Shown here: positions 41,010 to 51,312 of the stretch, piece by piece | Numbering within the stretch: the stretch's first letter is position 1 | How the letters are laid out: each line of letters begins with the position of its first letter | Source of the DNA: Phytophthora colocasiae | Lineage: Eukaryota > Oomycota > Peronosporomycetes > Peronosporales > Peronosporaceae | Length of the DNA: 64,000 nucleotides | Direction of reading: 5' to 3' | NCBI GenBank assembly: GCA_018806915.1 | Contig: JAGKQI010000083.1 | Span: forward strand, 1-64,000 | Program-made: the position numbers and the translations under genes | The notes under the pieces: generated by a model | What the model was told of the DNA's origin: nothing | The model's database searches: none | What the model saw: only the letters and a program-made list of their open reading frames with translations

Positions 41010-41996
41010 TGTGGTGAAGCGGATCCCAATCAAGGCAGATATGACGCAGAGCAACCACGATGATGGGTGACGTGCGACATGGGACTACGACAAGGGCGGA
41101 TACCTGATACGTTGAGCCTACTCCAGGACGGATCCTAAGTTAGGATCCGGTAGGCCTGGCTGACCTAAGTTCGGATCCCGCCATCTTAAGTTCGGATCCC
41201 ACTTGCCTAAGTACGGATCTCGACAGAAGAGGATCCGCGATCCAGGGCACCAGATCCTCGGATCCGACATCGGATCCTCAAGATCCAAGACGTCAACAAA
41301 GTGAAGCAGCTGCGGGAGAGCCGGCATGATCCAAGATAGAGATTTGCGATGGGAAAGATAGGGTACAGGATGAGAAACTGGCTAACCATAAATCAGAGAG
41401 TCGAATTTACCTTCTAGTGCGCAAGTGGACTTCTTCAGGACTTAGGACAAGGGAAGAGGATAGTGTATTGGCTTCCCCTTAGTGCTCCGGCAAGTTACTA
41501 CGCCTACCTAGCTACAGCTAAGACCGGATCCCCGATTTGGCCGGCTTACCTTACGCTAGTGAAGACCCCGGATTCAACGGTGTTGATTGCTTAACCGTAG
41601 GATCCCTCGACCTCTCAACCACCCCAAGACCAACCGCCACAGGAGGCGGCAAGCAAGACAGTAAAGGAAAAGGACTCCCACACCCACCAAGGCAACCCCG
41701 GATCTAAGGATCCACCTGATCTTCGAGTCCAAGACCAAGATCCCCTCAACCAGGACCTGTGTGCAGGAACCCCCACGCAAGTCCAACCTCCTAAGTCCCC
41801 GCCAAGGACGTTCAAGCCCTCATGCCTGGGTACACTCTCCCGTTCCTGAGAGAGCAGATACCGCCCACTGACGCGTACACAAGGTGATCCTCAGCAACCC
41901 CCACGGTTATCGGAGTACCCCCTCCGTTAGTCAGTATCTGGGCGCCGTGTGTGAACGTTGGATCCCTGCTCATTCCAGCGGATCCACTACACCACA
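41010..41996 (+). repeat. Gypsy F3 5' LTR
   Basis: 987 bp, TGTGGTGAAG to CTACACCACA, with GGATCC words near both ends forming imperfect terminal inversions (AGCGGATCC and GGATCCACT). Followed by a primer site. Confidence 0.9.
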
Positions 41997-41997
41997 A

Positions 41998-42015
41998 TGG
42001 AGCGCGTTTCCCGGA
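41998..42015 (+). other. Gypsy F primer-binding site
   Basis: TGGAGCGCGTTTCCCGGA one base after the LTR, complementary to a tRNA 3' end of the form ...ACGCGCTCCA. tRNA not identified. Confidence 0.65.
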
Positions 42016-44248
42016 TCTTTTGGGGACGGCGGATATCACCGTGAGTCCGAAGAGACTGTACAAGTGAAGGAAGAACCGGGAGAAGAAGTGCCGACGGTTG
42101 TTGGATCGCCGTCAGCACCGCTGAACGCTAGATCCACGGATCGACAGAGCCCTGGGAGGAGTTCCGTCGACAGGAAGGAGGTGAGTCTGACAATAGACTC
42201 GGAAGAAAAACCTCCTCCTCCTCCCCAGGTCCCTTCGGGGACCCAGAACACGCGTTCTGAACCGGTGGGTGGGGATTCGACAGCGAAAGCTGTTGGGTCT
42301 TCATCCACCACCACCGCGCAGCCCTCAGGTGGTAAAACGTCGAAGAAGAAGACGAAGACTGCGCGTAAGAAGCTGAAGGCGCCAGGATCTGATGTCGACG
42401 AGAAGCCGGACGTGAAGTCAGAGTGGTCGTCGACCCAGCTGGAGGCTTCGTATCGCCGGATTGCGCTCGAGGACTTCCTCCGGGAGGACCCTGTGATTAG
42501 GATCCTGCAACCTCGATTGCTTGGATCCCTCACCGGCCCGATCACGGCACCGGCTCAATCCACAAACAGTCTGGACAGTGCTTTTGATCTTCTCCGCTTG
42601 CTCGAGGAAGCCGGTTTTGCTGCGGGAGCCTTCGACGGAGATACCCTCTTCCGCTTGGATCACGACAGGATCCGTATCGCAGCGGCTTCGCTTTTCAGTC
42701 GACTGAAGCCCCTCGTCGGTGAGCGACGGGAGATCCAAGATCCGATGTCCAAGCTAGCGCAGTCCCCGGAGTACCAGACGGGATCCTCTCGATACGCCTC
42801 GGCGGAGTCCGAGGCAGGATCCGACAGTTCGTCTGAACCCCGACGTATAGCGCTCGGTCCCGCAGGCGCTGCTATGCTGACAGCCCGTGTGCCGACTGAC
42901 ACCCTGGACGTCAAGCCGACTCGAACTCGAGATGCCTTGCTTGATCGGTCCCGTGTCGTGGATCAGCCGCCTGCATCCACCAACAGACTGCAGGCTTACT
43001 TCCAATCGGCCATGGACAAGTTCTTGAAAGAGCGGCAGATGACAACGGTCCCACGAGCCACGACGCGCGCTGCACAGTAGGATCACATCCCGAGAACTGG
43101 GAGTACGGCCCTGACGACCTCGACGGATCTGCTCCCCGGCGTACGGCGACGACAACCGCTGCATCAGTTACGGCAGAGCTAGCACAATCCAACGGATCCG
43201 AATCTCCGCGATATCGGACCTGAAGGAGTTCACGGGCAAGGATCACGATGAGGAACGAGCAAGAGCATGGATTAGTAAGGTCAAGTCAGCCTTCACGAGA
43301 GATCAAGCATCCGACGAGAAAAGTGCCTCACCTTTGGAGATCTTCTCACCGGTCCGGCGCGAAATTGGTACCGACGACCCAGTCGATCCACGAGGCTGAG
43401 GTGGAGTGATCTGCTAAAAGCTTTCCAGACGCAGCACTGCGGCCTCTGGGTCTCGGTAGCGTGGCAATATTACCACGCTCGTAAGAGATCTGATGAGTCA
43501 CCGTTGGAATATCTGTATCGCCTCAATGTAGCAGGCCTTCGCTCTCGAGTGATGGTCAAAGATGGAGATGCCAAGGCCCGCCGCGAACACGTCGAACACT
43601 TCATCGAGATGCTTGATGATGCAGACCTGGCGGACCAACTGACGTTACTTCGACTTACGGACGCGGATCAACTCGAGGACGTATTGCGGGCCCGAGACCG
43701 CACGAGATCCAGACAGAAGAAGCCGTCGTCAGGATCCAGCAAGTTCCGGCCAAAGACGACAACTGCCCCGCAGCCGACCGGCCCAACGCGTGCGATCCGC
43801 TCCATGCAAGCCATAGAATCCGAGGGATCCGACTCTGACGACTCCGGATCCGATGGTGAGCTCCGCAGAGCATACGTAGCAGCCTTGAGTGACCGACCGA
43901 TTACCTCGGCGCCAACCGAACCAGCATAGACCAAGACAGGAACCTCAGACCCCAAGTCAGCTCGAACCCGACGCCATCAGATCGTCGACCGTGCTTCTCC
44001 AACGAAGGACAGCGCTGCTCGCACTGCGGATCTAGGAAACACTCGGATCTTGGCTGTTGGAAGCGCCTCACCTGTCAGAAGTGCGGCAAGAGAGGTCATC
44101 CGTCGGATCGCTGCTTCTTCGTATGTCGCGGCTGTGGAGAGCTTCATGACCACGGCAAGTGCCAAATGGAGGAGTTCTACAATCTCATCCGACAGTGGTT
44201 CGATCCAAGCAAGCACATGCTTCCAGAAGCTGCCGAGAAGATGTTAAA
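42016..44248 (+). pseudogene. Gypsy F3 gag (broken)
   Basis: A frame open from before the primer site to 43080 encodes an acidic, Ser/Pro-rich N-terminus (ETVQVKEEPGEEVPTVV; KKKTKTARKKLKAPG) and a helical segment (DSAFDLLRLLEEAGFAAG). No ATG opens it convincingly. The capsid part is in pieces: ISDLKEFTGKDHDEERARAW (43200 on), GDLLTGPARNWYRRPSRS, YHARKRSDESPLEYLYRLN (43464-43929). Three zinc knuckles close it (about 43992-44150), each CX2CX4HX4C: CSHCGSRKHSDLGC, CQKCGKRGHPSDRC, CRGCGELHDHGKC. TAG at 44246-44248. Three knuckles also occur in G. Confidence 0.82.
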
Positions 44249-44452
44249 CTAGGACGCTAGCCGGGTTTCAAGGTACGAGACGAGCGTTCAACGTCTTACA
44301 TCTATGCATATGTGAACAAGACGGCCATGGATCAAGTTAGCAACAAGCGAACGGATCTATTGGATAATACATGTGAACTTCATGGTAAACGTACAGCAAG
44401 AGTTGCAAGCTTCCGCTCTACAGACGATGAGTTCCAGTGATCCGAGGTCACC

Positions 44453-45716
44453 ATGTCCTTGGATCTTATGCCTGGAGAGTCACACGGGTACTGGAAGTAC
44501 CATATCCCCAGTAAACACTTCAAGCAGGCCAAGGCAACGTGCAAGATCAACAATGCCAAGTCCACCGTGCTTCTTGACTCGGGATCCGAGGTGTCGATCA
44601 TCGATGCCGCCTTTGCTCGTAAGGTTGGATCACTAGTCAAACACAAGAATGCCTCAGAATTGGTGAGCAGCTGTATATTGCAGCAGGCAAAAACAAGGAT
44701 CAAAGTTACCTTGGCCGGGTACTTGGTATACTTCTGTGATGTCTGGGTTGGCAAAGATCTACCACCCGACTGTGACGCGATCCTCGGCATGGACTTCATG
44801 GTGCCGGCGGGGATCCGACTCGACTTGGGTGATGGATCCGTGTGCTTGCATGATGAGATCCGAGTGCGACTCCATGGGCGACGACAGATCTTCAGTGGCC
44901 GAGCTCGTCCGCTCCTCCTCCAAGAGGGTACACGACTGGAGCCTGGCGAGACCTTCGAGCACCCGGACCGGATCCATCTCAAGGAGTACGAAAAGCTGTG
45001 GCTACGAAGAGGCAAGCAATGGGTACCGACGTTAGCACAAGGCCCAGGCAAGATCCGCTATCTACAACTTACCAACGTCGGTGAGAAGGCGGTCTCTCTC
45101 AACCATAACGAAGAGATCGGCATGTGGCTCGCCGGGGATCACGTTCCCCGCACCCCGGGCTTCATCTCCGTCAGATCCAGGCGCTATAACGAATGGCAGA
45201 ACCTTGCCATGAGCGCCACGGCGGAGATCCCGCCGCCACCGCGTCCGAAGGAGCCTTGGGAGCTTGAGCCAGCGGTCGATCGGCCGAAGTACGCGGAGCC
45301 GAAGGGGATTCTGAAGCGACCCGACCATGCAGCTGTCGTGTCACGCTGTCCCTGCTCGTCGCCTACGTCGGACCAGATCCTTGAAGGGGCGGCCAATTGG
45401 AGATACGACACCCAGTCCAGTAGACCCGATCCGTCGACCATTGAACGTCAGGTGCATCACCGTGTCCGTTTTGAGTCGGAGGCTACAAAGGACGCTACAC
45501 CGGCACTATCAGATCGAGATGCGTCCTCTGGCGCGCGGAGCCAAGCTTCAGAGGCCGAAGTATCCGTCGGATACGGGACGGGACGCGGATGTTCAGGATC
45601 GGCAGCATGTCTGCACGACGGGCGATGACAACCCCCCGACAAATCAGTCGGAAGTGACGTTTTGGGATTCCCTGGGGCGAATACGCATGTCACACTGGTG
45701 ACGTTGGTATGGGCAT
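44453..45716 (+). pseudogene. Gypsy F3 protease region, cut by G1
   Basis: An ORF of 391 codons (44453-45628). The protease active site is STVLLDSGSEVSIIDAAFAR (DSG), and the second half is DAILGMDFMVPAGIRLDLG. A long linker follows (WLAGDHVPRTPGFISVRSRRYNEW). The same order is found in G1 (LLDTGATINTLSYDFAR, LLGMGFMFAAGLRIS). An end-frame change near 45600 leads to TTGDDNPPTNQSEVTFW. The sequence stops at the G1 LTR; RT is not present on this side. Confidence 0.8.
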
Positions 45717-45717
45717 G

Positions 45718-47612
45718 TTGTCGCGAAGTCGGTGCAACTTTTACCGCGGTGCAGGGGCGTACAGTGAACCTGGAAGTGTGACTACCGGTAATTATACCAG
45801 AGTCGCACAGCAAGGTGGGCGTGTGTTACCTTGTGCTGTCCTCGTAGGTTCGTTGTCTTGGTAATGAGACCCTCGCCGGGGTCGTGAGAGTGTGTGTGAG
45901 AGTGAGGGTTCCTTGCGTAGACCGTCGGATGTCCTTCTGGTCCTCACAGGAGCGCTTGGGAGTCGAACGTTTTCCGGTGAACACTTGTGTACACCAGAGA
46001 TTTCTGAAGGCAAAAGAGAAATTAATACAATGGGAAGTCCAGTAATTAGACTTCCGAGATAACCGCAATATAGAGTTCTGATATACAAATATGTAGCTGC
46101 TCTTATTCTTTCCTGGCCCTTGAGCAGTGGGCTAGTTCTCCAGGTCAACTAGGGAAATGTTCACCAGACACCTGGTCTGTCTGGTATTCCCGTAACTTTC
46201 AGCACCACCCTCTAATATATAGAGGGAAAATAAACCAATACACTATCAGTTATATAACAGTCTACCGAGCGTCTTGAGAGCGACTGTCTAGCTCCCAAAA
46301 CCTGTCCAAACGTACAATATGAAATGGGCTACCGTTAGAGACAAGACAAACGACCCAACTAGGAAATGGAATAGGTGGGTCCTCTCAGGTCTCTACGTTA
46401 CGCTGATCTCCACCTAAAGGGGCTTGATAGGTGAGAGATCACACGACTCAAAGCTTTGTCGTGGCCTAATACTTACGGGAAGCAGCAGGCAGACGACCTC
46501 GTTATAACAAAGCAAATCGAACTCGTTACAACAGGGAAAATTGAACTCTGGTTATCTATCTCGTATCTCTCTGTCTTCTGTCTTCCATATTCTCATATAC
46601 ACTTGGTCTCAGTATAACTCAGGAACTTTCACTTGGGCTCACTATGGTAGTCGATGCTGCAGATCTTGTCGAGTCAACACTTAATGATGTCATTACAGGG
46701 ATGAGCAGGTTGCGTTTCACTTGATTGCGTGAGGTCGTGTTGGGTACACTTGGTTTCAGTATGGGGTGGACTTCAGAGTGTCAGAGTCTGGTATCCTGTT
46801 CATCAGGGTCTGGAATCATGTGCGTCGGAGACATGTTCATCGGAACCATGTACTCCGGAATCATGTACATCAGAGTTGTAATACCAGAGTCGTGACACTT
46901 GGGTCTGATCATCGGAGTCTTGTACGTCAGAGTCTGTTCATCGGAAACTGGCAATGTCTGGAATATTGCTTATATAAGCCGGACACATCAGACTTGTGTT
47001 ACCAGAATCATGTTCGTCAGACTCATGCTCGTCAGACTCATGTACGTCGGACTTCATGTACGTCGGACTCATGTACGTCAGACTTCATGGTGTGATATCA
47101 GAGTTTCCATGCGTGATACCAGAAATCCATGAGTGTTTTTAGGGTGCGGAGCACGTATGCTACAACGCACGAAGTCCAGTTGGGATATGCGCGGGGTGCG
47201 CTACGTCCGGTGCGCGATACTTGGTATCTTGTGGGTATAATTATATTCCTTGAACCATCATCGTCACACAGGACGGCAACGGGATGAGGTCTCTCAGAGA
47301 TACATTTTTCTGAGAGACTTTCTGCCAACCTTTAGGCACTCATCGTCGGGGAAAGTCCGGTGATCAGACGGAGTGTTATTGTCTCTCGGAGTTTGTGCAC
47401 TTTTCCGAGGAACACTTCTGATCTCTTGGGCCCCTTTGCAGTACAGGTGAAGGTTAATATATATAGCGGTTTTCTTCCACAGATCCATTATTGTCGCACG
47501 GGACATAACCTCGTCCCACATCTCCCTTTCTCCCACAATCCATTATATGTCCAATCACATCACAGCGAAACGTCCATATCCACTCGAAAAATCGTAATTA
47601 GCAACGTGTCAA
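45718..47612 (-). repeat. Gypsy G1 3' LTR
   Basis: 1,895 bp. It includes a palindromic TATA-like CTTATATAAG (46969-46978), a tandem array of about 16-17-base units with TCATGTACGTCAGACT (47003-47092) and AATATATATAG near 47455. Small ORFs rich in HVRQTH are translations of the array. Confidence 0.9.
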
Positions 47613-47625
47613 CCGCCCCTCCTGG
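47613..47625 (-). other. Gypsy G1 polypurine tract
   Basis: Minus strand CCAGGAGGGGCGG directly before the LTR start TTGACACG. Confidence 0.65.
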
Positions 47626-47666
47626 TCATAATTCGTCAGTGCGGAACTTTCTCCAAACTGAGCATC

Positions 47667-50600
47667 ATGGCCAGGACAGTACGTCAGGGGTCCCGTGAAC
47701 ATAGTGTAGCTGTGACGCTCTCAAAACTTCCGGGATTTCAGAATCTCTGGTGTCCTGTCGCTCAGTCTGATTCCATCAGACTCAGAAATAGCCCACTGTC
47801 GTATCCCACAAACGGCCACATCCCGATTTCCTTTCTGACACACAAGTCAGAAGAAGATCCTGCAACGATGGGCTCTCCATTGGCTTCTACTAGTGGCAAC
47901 GCCTCGGGCACTGGGCCCGCGTCGGCACCCACGGCATCGCGAGGTGATGGTGGCGGTAATGCCGCGTCATCTGGAGGCAGCTCTAGCGCCCCAGCCTCAC
48001 AGTCGAGCGCGTCCGCCGCTCCGAAGCAGGGCGTTGATGCTGCTGACGGCGATGGGCACGTGAACATGCCGGACACATCTATGGCTTCTGCTTCTGCGAG
48101 TCTTTCTTCTGGCGTCGCAGCCCCGTTCCCCAGAGGGCCACACATCCTCTCTACCACCGAGGTGGACGATCTATTCGGCCCTGGACAGCAACCGTTGGAC
48201 GAAGAGAAGTCTGACGTCCCTTCCAACTGGGTGGACCCTGAGCCACGACCTGAGGGACAGCCATTTCTGGTTGGTGTTCCGGCGCTCGCCGAGGACTTCC
48301 GTGTGGGCAACCACATCGCGAACATCTATGGCGGACCCGGTGTTCTGGTGGGCCTTGAAGAGTTCACGTCGGCGGACATCTCGGAGCTTGAGCGTGTTAT
48401 CCCTGACTTCACTGAAAGTCAGATGCTCGTTCCTCACGTGGATAGCCGTGACCGCCAGAACCTTGAAGCGCACATGGGGTCCGTCGATGTCCATCGGGAG
48501 TTGGCGTCAATCCTCCTGCACCTCCCTCATCAGCGTCTCGCTGAGCGGGTGTACAAGACATCCGGCTATCTGAAGCAGATGGCCGGTGCTCACCGTCGGC
48601 TTCGACTTCAAGTTGAGTCCCAGGGCAACGCATCTCTGGTGGACACGGCCGCTATCCAGAACGAGTCTGAAGATCTCAAGCGTCAGTGGGTCTTCAACTG
48701 CCAATATTGGCGTCATGAAGTGTTGGACGCCCGGCGTACTGCCAGTGAGACCGACGATCGTGTGAACGCGGAGTCCAAGAACCTCGCGTCGCACTATCAG
48801 GACCAGATCGATGCCTTGGAAGCTGAGAAGTCGGCCTTGGAAGAACGCCTGGAGGACTCTCAAGCGGAGGTCCGGTTGCTGAAGGCTCGCCCCACGACCA
48901 CAGCCACAGACTCCTGGGGTTTTCTGGAGTACTTATTTGAACACGGGGAGTTGAACGGCAGCTGGGTGCGTCTACGGGAGCTTCTGGTGAATTTCCAAGA
49001 GGGCAAGGCGCCGCCTGGAGACTGGGACACCATCATCAATGTGACTGCGATGGACCAGCGCAAGGCGGAAATCCCTGACTTCTCCAAGCGTCTGGCTAAA
49101 CATCGGTCCGATCAAGCAGCAGCGGCCAAGAAATCGACCAAAGTGCTGGATCTGACGGGTGCTGGCAGTGGTGTGACGATCTCCGGTGAGCATGCTGGCA
49201 GCTCCGAAAAGTCAGGCACTCGCCCGGTGAACAAGTCTGGGTCGCCTACCAGGTCAGTCAAATCCTCCGGTTCTCCACCACCCAAGCCTACCAGACCTTC
49301 TGGGAAACATCGGGTTCGTGTTCCTCAGGATCGACCCAAGAATTACACGCCTGGTATCGATTCAGTGCGTCCGGCGAACGCCAAGTCTCTGGTGTCCAAG
49401 GACGTAGTTCACACCACGTTACCGGCTGGAGTCGTCTGGGAAGAAGTTCGTCCGGACTTGCGCTTGGCTCTGCTCGCCGGCATTTCTTACGAGACAGCGA
49501 TGAAGTGGCTGCGCACGGACAAGCCCGCCCACAGCCTGTTCACGGGGCGCCCCTTGGTAAAAATGCTAGTGAGCATGATGTACTGGCGCAAGCTGAATCA
49601 GACCCCGTGGACTTCGTACGTCCCAGAGACGTATTACAAGATGGCTGAGGAGGAACTGCGCCGGCTTCGGAAGAACGACGTGGAGCCACCGGTCTGGGAG
49701 GCACTGGATGCTCACGTCCCATATCCCACCAGTGAGCCGGAGTCCACAGAGAATGACCCTCAGAAGGACCCGGACTTCAAGGAGTCTGGTGAACAAGAAT
49801 CTGCATCCAGCGACAGCGAGTCTGACGACGTAAAGTCGAGCGGCAACAGCGATGATTCTGACGACGATGAGTCTGATGATCATTCGCACGCCGGTAACAA
49901 GCGTCCACGGGACTACGAGTCCAGCGATTCAGATGACTCGGGTCCGATAATCCCCACCAAGAAATCTAAGCGGGGTAGTGTACACGAGGCATCTCGATCC
50001 AAGTCAGGCAGTCAGAAGTCCGGTGGCACCTCCACGTCAAGTCCCAAGAGTACGAAGTCCGGTGGTTCGCCCAAGTCGAGTTCCAAGGACAAGAAGTCTC
50101 AAGACTCCAAGTCGACTAAGAGTTCTTCGGGCAAGCGACCTTCTGGTAAACTCCGGAAGTCAAGTCTGGTGTCCAAGTCGTACAAGTCGCTGACGCCAAA
50201 GGAATTACTGACGATCGAGGCCCCAGACACACATTGTTCTTCGTGGCTGTACTACGGCATTCCGGTCCAGCCGACGAGTGACACCAAGACGTCCATCGGG
50301 CAGACTCCAGGGTTCCCAGACTTCGAGCCCCACAGACACAGTCTGGCACGCCTCAAGAAACGTTGGAACTCCAAGAAGTACCAAGCTCTGCTGGATGAAG
50401 TGCCAGCGCCCTGGGACGTCATGTACCAGAACCGTCGGACCGAGCTGTACTTTCACCGGCGTGAAGACCTCTGTCCTTTGGTTCAGGCGGACATCGAAGA
50501 ACTCGCGTCTCTCATGCGCAAGCACGCCCAAGCGCTGTGGGAACGCACTCACTGGGTGATCATGGATCCCGACGAGGACCTGCTGTCCGGTGAACAGCAC

Positions 50601-50954
50601 AAGGAACGTGGGCTCCGACGTGCATCTTTACTGCGCCAATATCGAGGGACAGTATCCAAGATTCTGAAGCACAAGGATTTCCCGGAGACGCTCATGTTCG
50701 AGCCTGGTATCTGGAAGGTCCCGGACAAATATTGTCCATGGATCTGGCAGGACCCACGTGCACGTGACATCGGAGGTCCCAAGTGCCTGAGCTTGCGCAA
50801 GCAGCTCGAAGCTATCGACTCAGCGGAACCGGCGCGCACGCAGTGGGCCACAGCGTCTTCCGACAAGGACTGGATGGAATTCGTGCCATCCGATCTCCGG
50901 AAACAAGCTCTGACGCCCGCTGAACGCGCCGAAAATCCTGTCTCTCTGAAGTAA
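47667..50954 (+). CDS. Antisense ORF of Gypsy G1, intact 1,095 aa
   Basis: Largest plus-strand ORF in the window, convergent with pol, starting 55 bases from the 3' LTR; a second ATG is codon 68 (47868, MGSPLASTSG). Residues 68-150 are Ala/Ser/Gly-rich, and 150-350 contain a probable folded region (PFLVGVPALAEDFRVGNHIA, VHRELASILLHLPHQRLAER). Residues 355-408 form a coiled coil (YQDQIDALEAEKSALEERLE). Further on are VRPDLRLALLAGISYETAMK, an acidic DDSDDDESDDHS patch, a Lys/Ser tract at about 770-845 (possible nuclear signal) and a C-terminal module (WERTHWVIMDPDEDLL, KYCPWIWQDPRARDIGG) shared with the F antisense protein. No known family recognised. It has no stop or frameshift, unlike gag of the same copy. 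Promoter presumably within the 3' LTR, read antisense. Confidence 0.82.
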   Translation: MARTVRQGSREHSVAVTLSKLPGFQNLWCPVAQSDSIRLRNSPLSYPTNGHIPISFLTHKSEEDPATMGSPLASTSGNASGTGPASAPTASRGDGGGNAASSGGSSSAPASQSSASAAPKQGVDAADGDGHVNMPDTSMASASASLSSGVAAPFPRGPHILSTTEVDDLFGPGQQPLDEEKSDVPSNWVDPEPRPEGQPFLVGVPALAEDFRVGNHIANIYGGPGVLVGLEEFTSADISELERVIPDFTESQMLVPHVDSRDRQNLEAHMGSVDVHRELASILLHLPHQRLAERVYKTSGYLKQMAGAHRRLRLQVESQGNASLVDTAAIQNESEDLKRQWVFNCQYWRHEVLDARRTASETDDRVNAESKNLASHYQDQIDALEAEKSALEERLEDSQAEVRLLKARPTTTATDSWGFLEYLFEHGELNGSWVRLRELLVNFQEGKAPPGDWDTIINVTAMDQRKAEIPDFSKRLAKHRSDQAAAAKKSTKVLDLTGAGSGVTISGEHAGSSEKSGTRPVNKSGSPTRSVKSSGSPPPKPTRPSGKHRVRVPQDRPKNYTPGIDSVRPANAKSLVSKDVVHTTLPAGVVWEEVRPDLRLALLAGISYETAMKWLRTDKPAHSLFTGRPLVKMLVSMMYWRKLNQTPWTSYVPETYYKMAEEELRRLRKNDVEPPVWEALDAHVPYPTSEPESTENDPQKDPDFKESGEQESASSDSESDDVKSSGNSDDSDDDESDDHSHAGNKRPRDYESSDSDDSGPIIPTKKSKRGSVHEASRSKSGSQKSGGTSTSSPKSTKSGGSPKSSSKDKKSQDSKSTKSSSGKRPSGKLRKSSLVSKSYKSLTPKELLTIEAPDTHCSSWLYYGIPVQPTSDTKTSIGQTPGFPDFEPHRHSLARLKKRWNSKKYQALLDEVPAPWDVMYQNRRTELYFHRREDLCPLVQADIEELASLMRKHAQALWERTHWVIMDPDEDLLSGEQHKERGLRRASLLRQYRGTVSKILKHKDFPETLMFEPGIWKVPDKYCPWIWQDPRARDIGGPKCLSLRKQLEAIDSAEPARTQWATASSDKDWMEFVPSDLRKQALTPAERAENPVSLK

Positions 50955-51312
50955 GTACGCCAGAAGTCCGGTGTACTCTTCGCGACATCTCCGGGGAACT
51001 ACACTTCTTCTTCCAGAACAACTTAGTCGTCTGCATATCGTAGCGTAGTAACAATTCCAAATATAGTTCCCCGACGACCTTCTCCTTTAACATCCTCATA
51101 TGTCGTTCAGTAATCCTCTTCTCATAGCATCATCATAATCCACTTCGTAAAATTCCATCATACACACACAACCACAAAATCATCTCCATACAAATTCACA
51201 TAACAATCACCATCTCTGGAAGTCACGTATCCCCGAAATCGCATTTCCGAAAGACATGTCTCTCAGACACCTCATTTCTGAAATACATCGTTCTCAGAAT
51301 AGGTTTTAGAGT
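50955..51312. other. Spacer between convergent antisense ORF and pol of G1
   Basis: 358 bases between the two stop codons, less GC-rich than its surroundings. It contains repeated CTCAGA/TCTCAGAC words (51250-51300). No ORF or structure stands out. Confidence 0.55.

Noticed and set aside
47003..47092. Short regularly repeated units that could suggest a CRISPR-like array
   Set aside because: Units are contiguous with no unique spacers, lie in an LTR of a eukaryotic retroelement, and no cas-like gene is present.
46766..47095. Repetitive His/Arg-rich ORF (HVHRNHV) in G LTRs, also at 61907-62236
   Set aside because: It is read through the short tandem array of the LTR and is opposite in sense to gag-pol; no start context or conservation beyond the DNA repeat.
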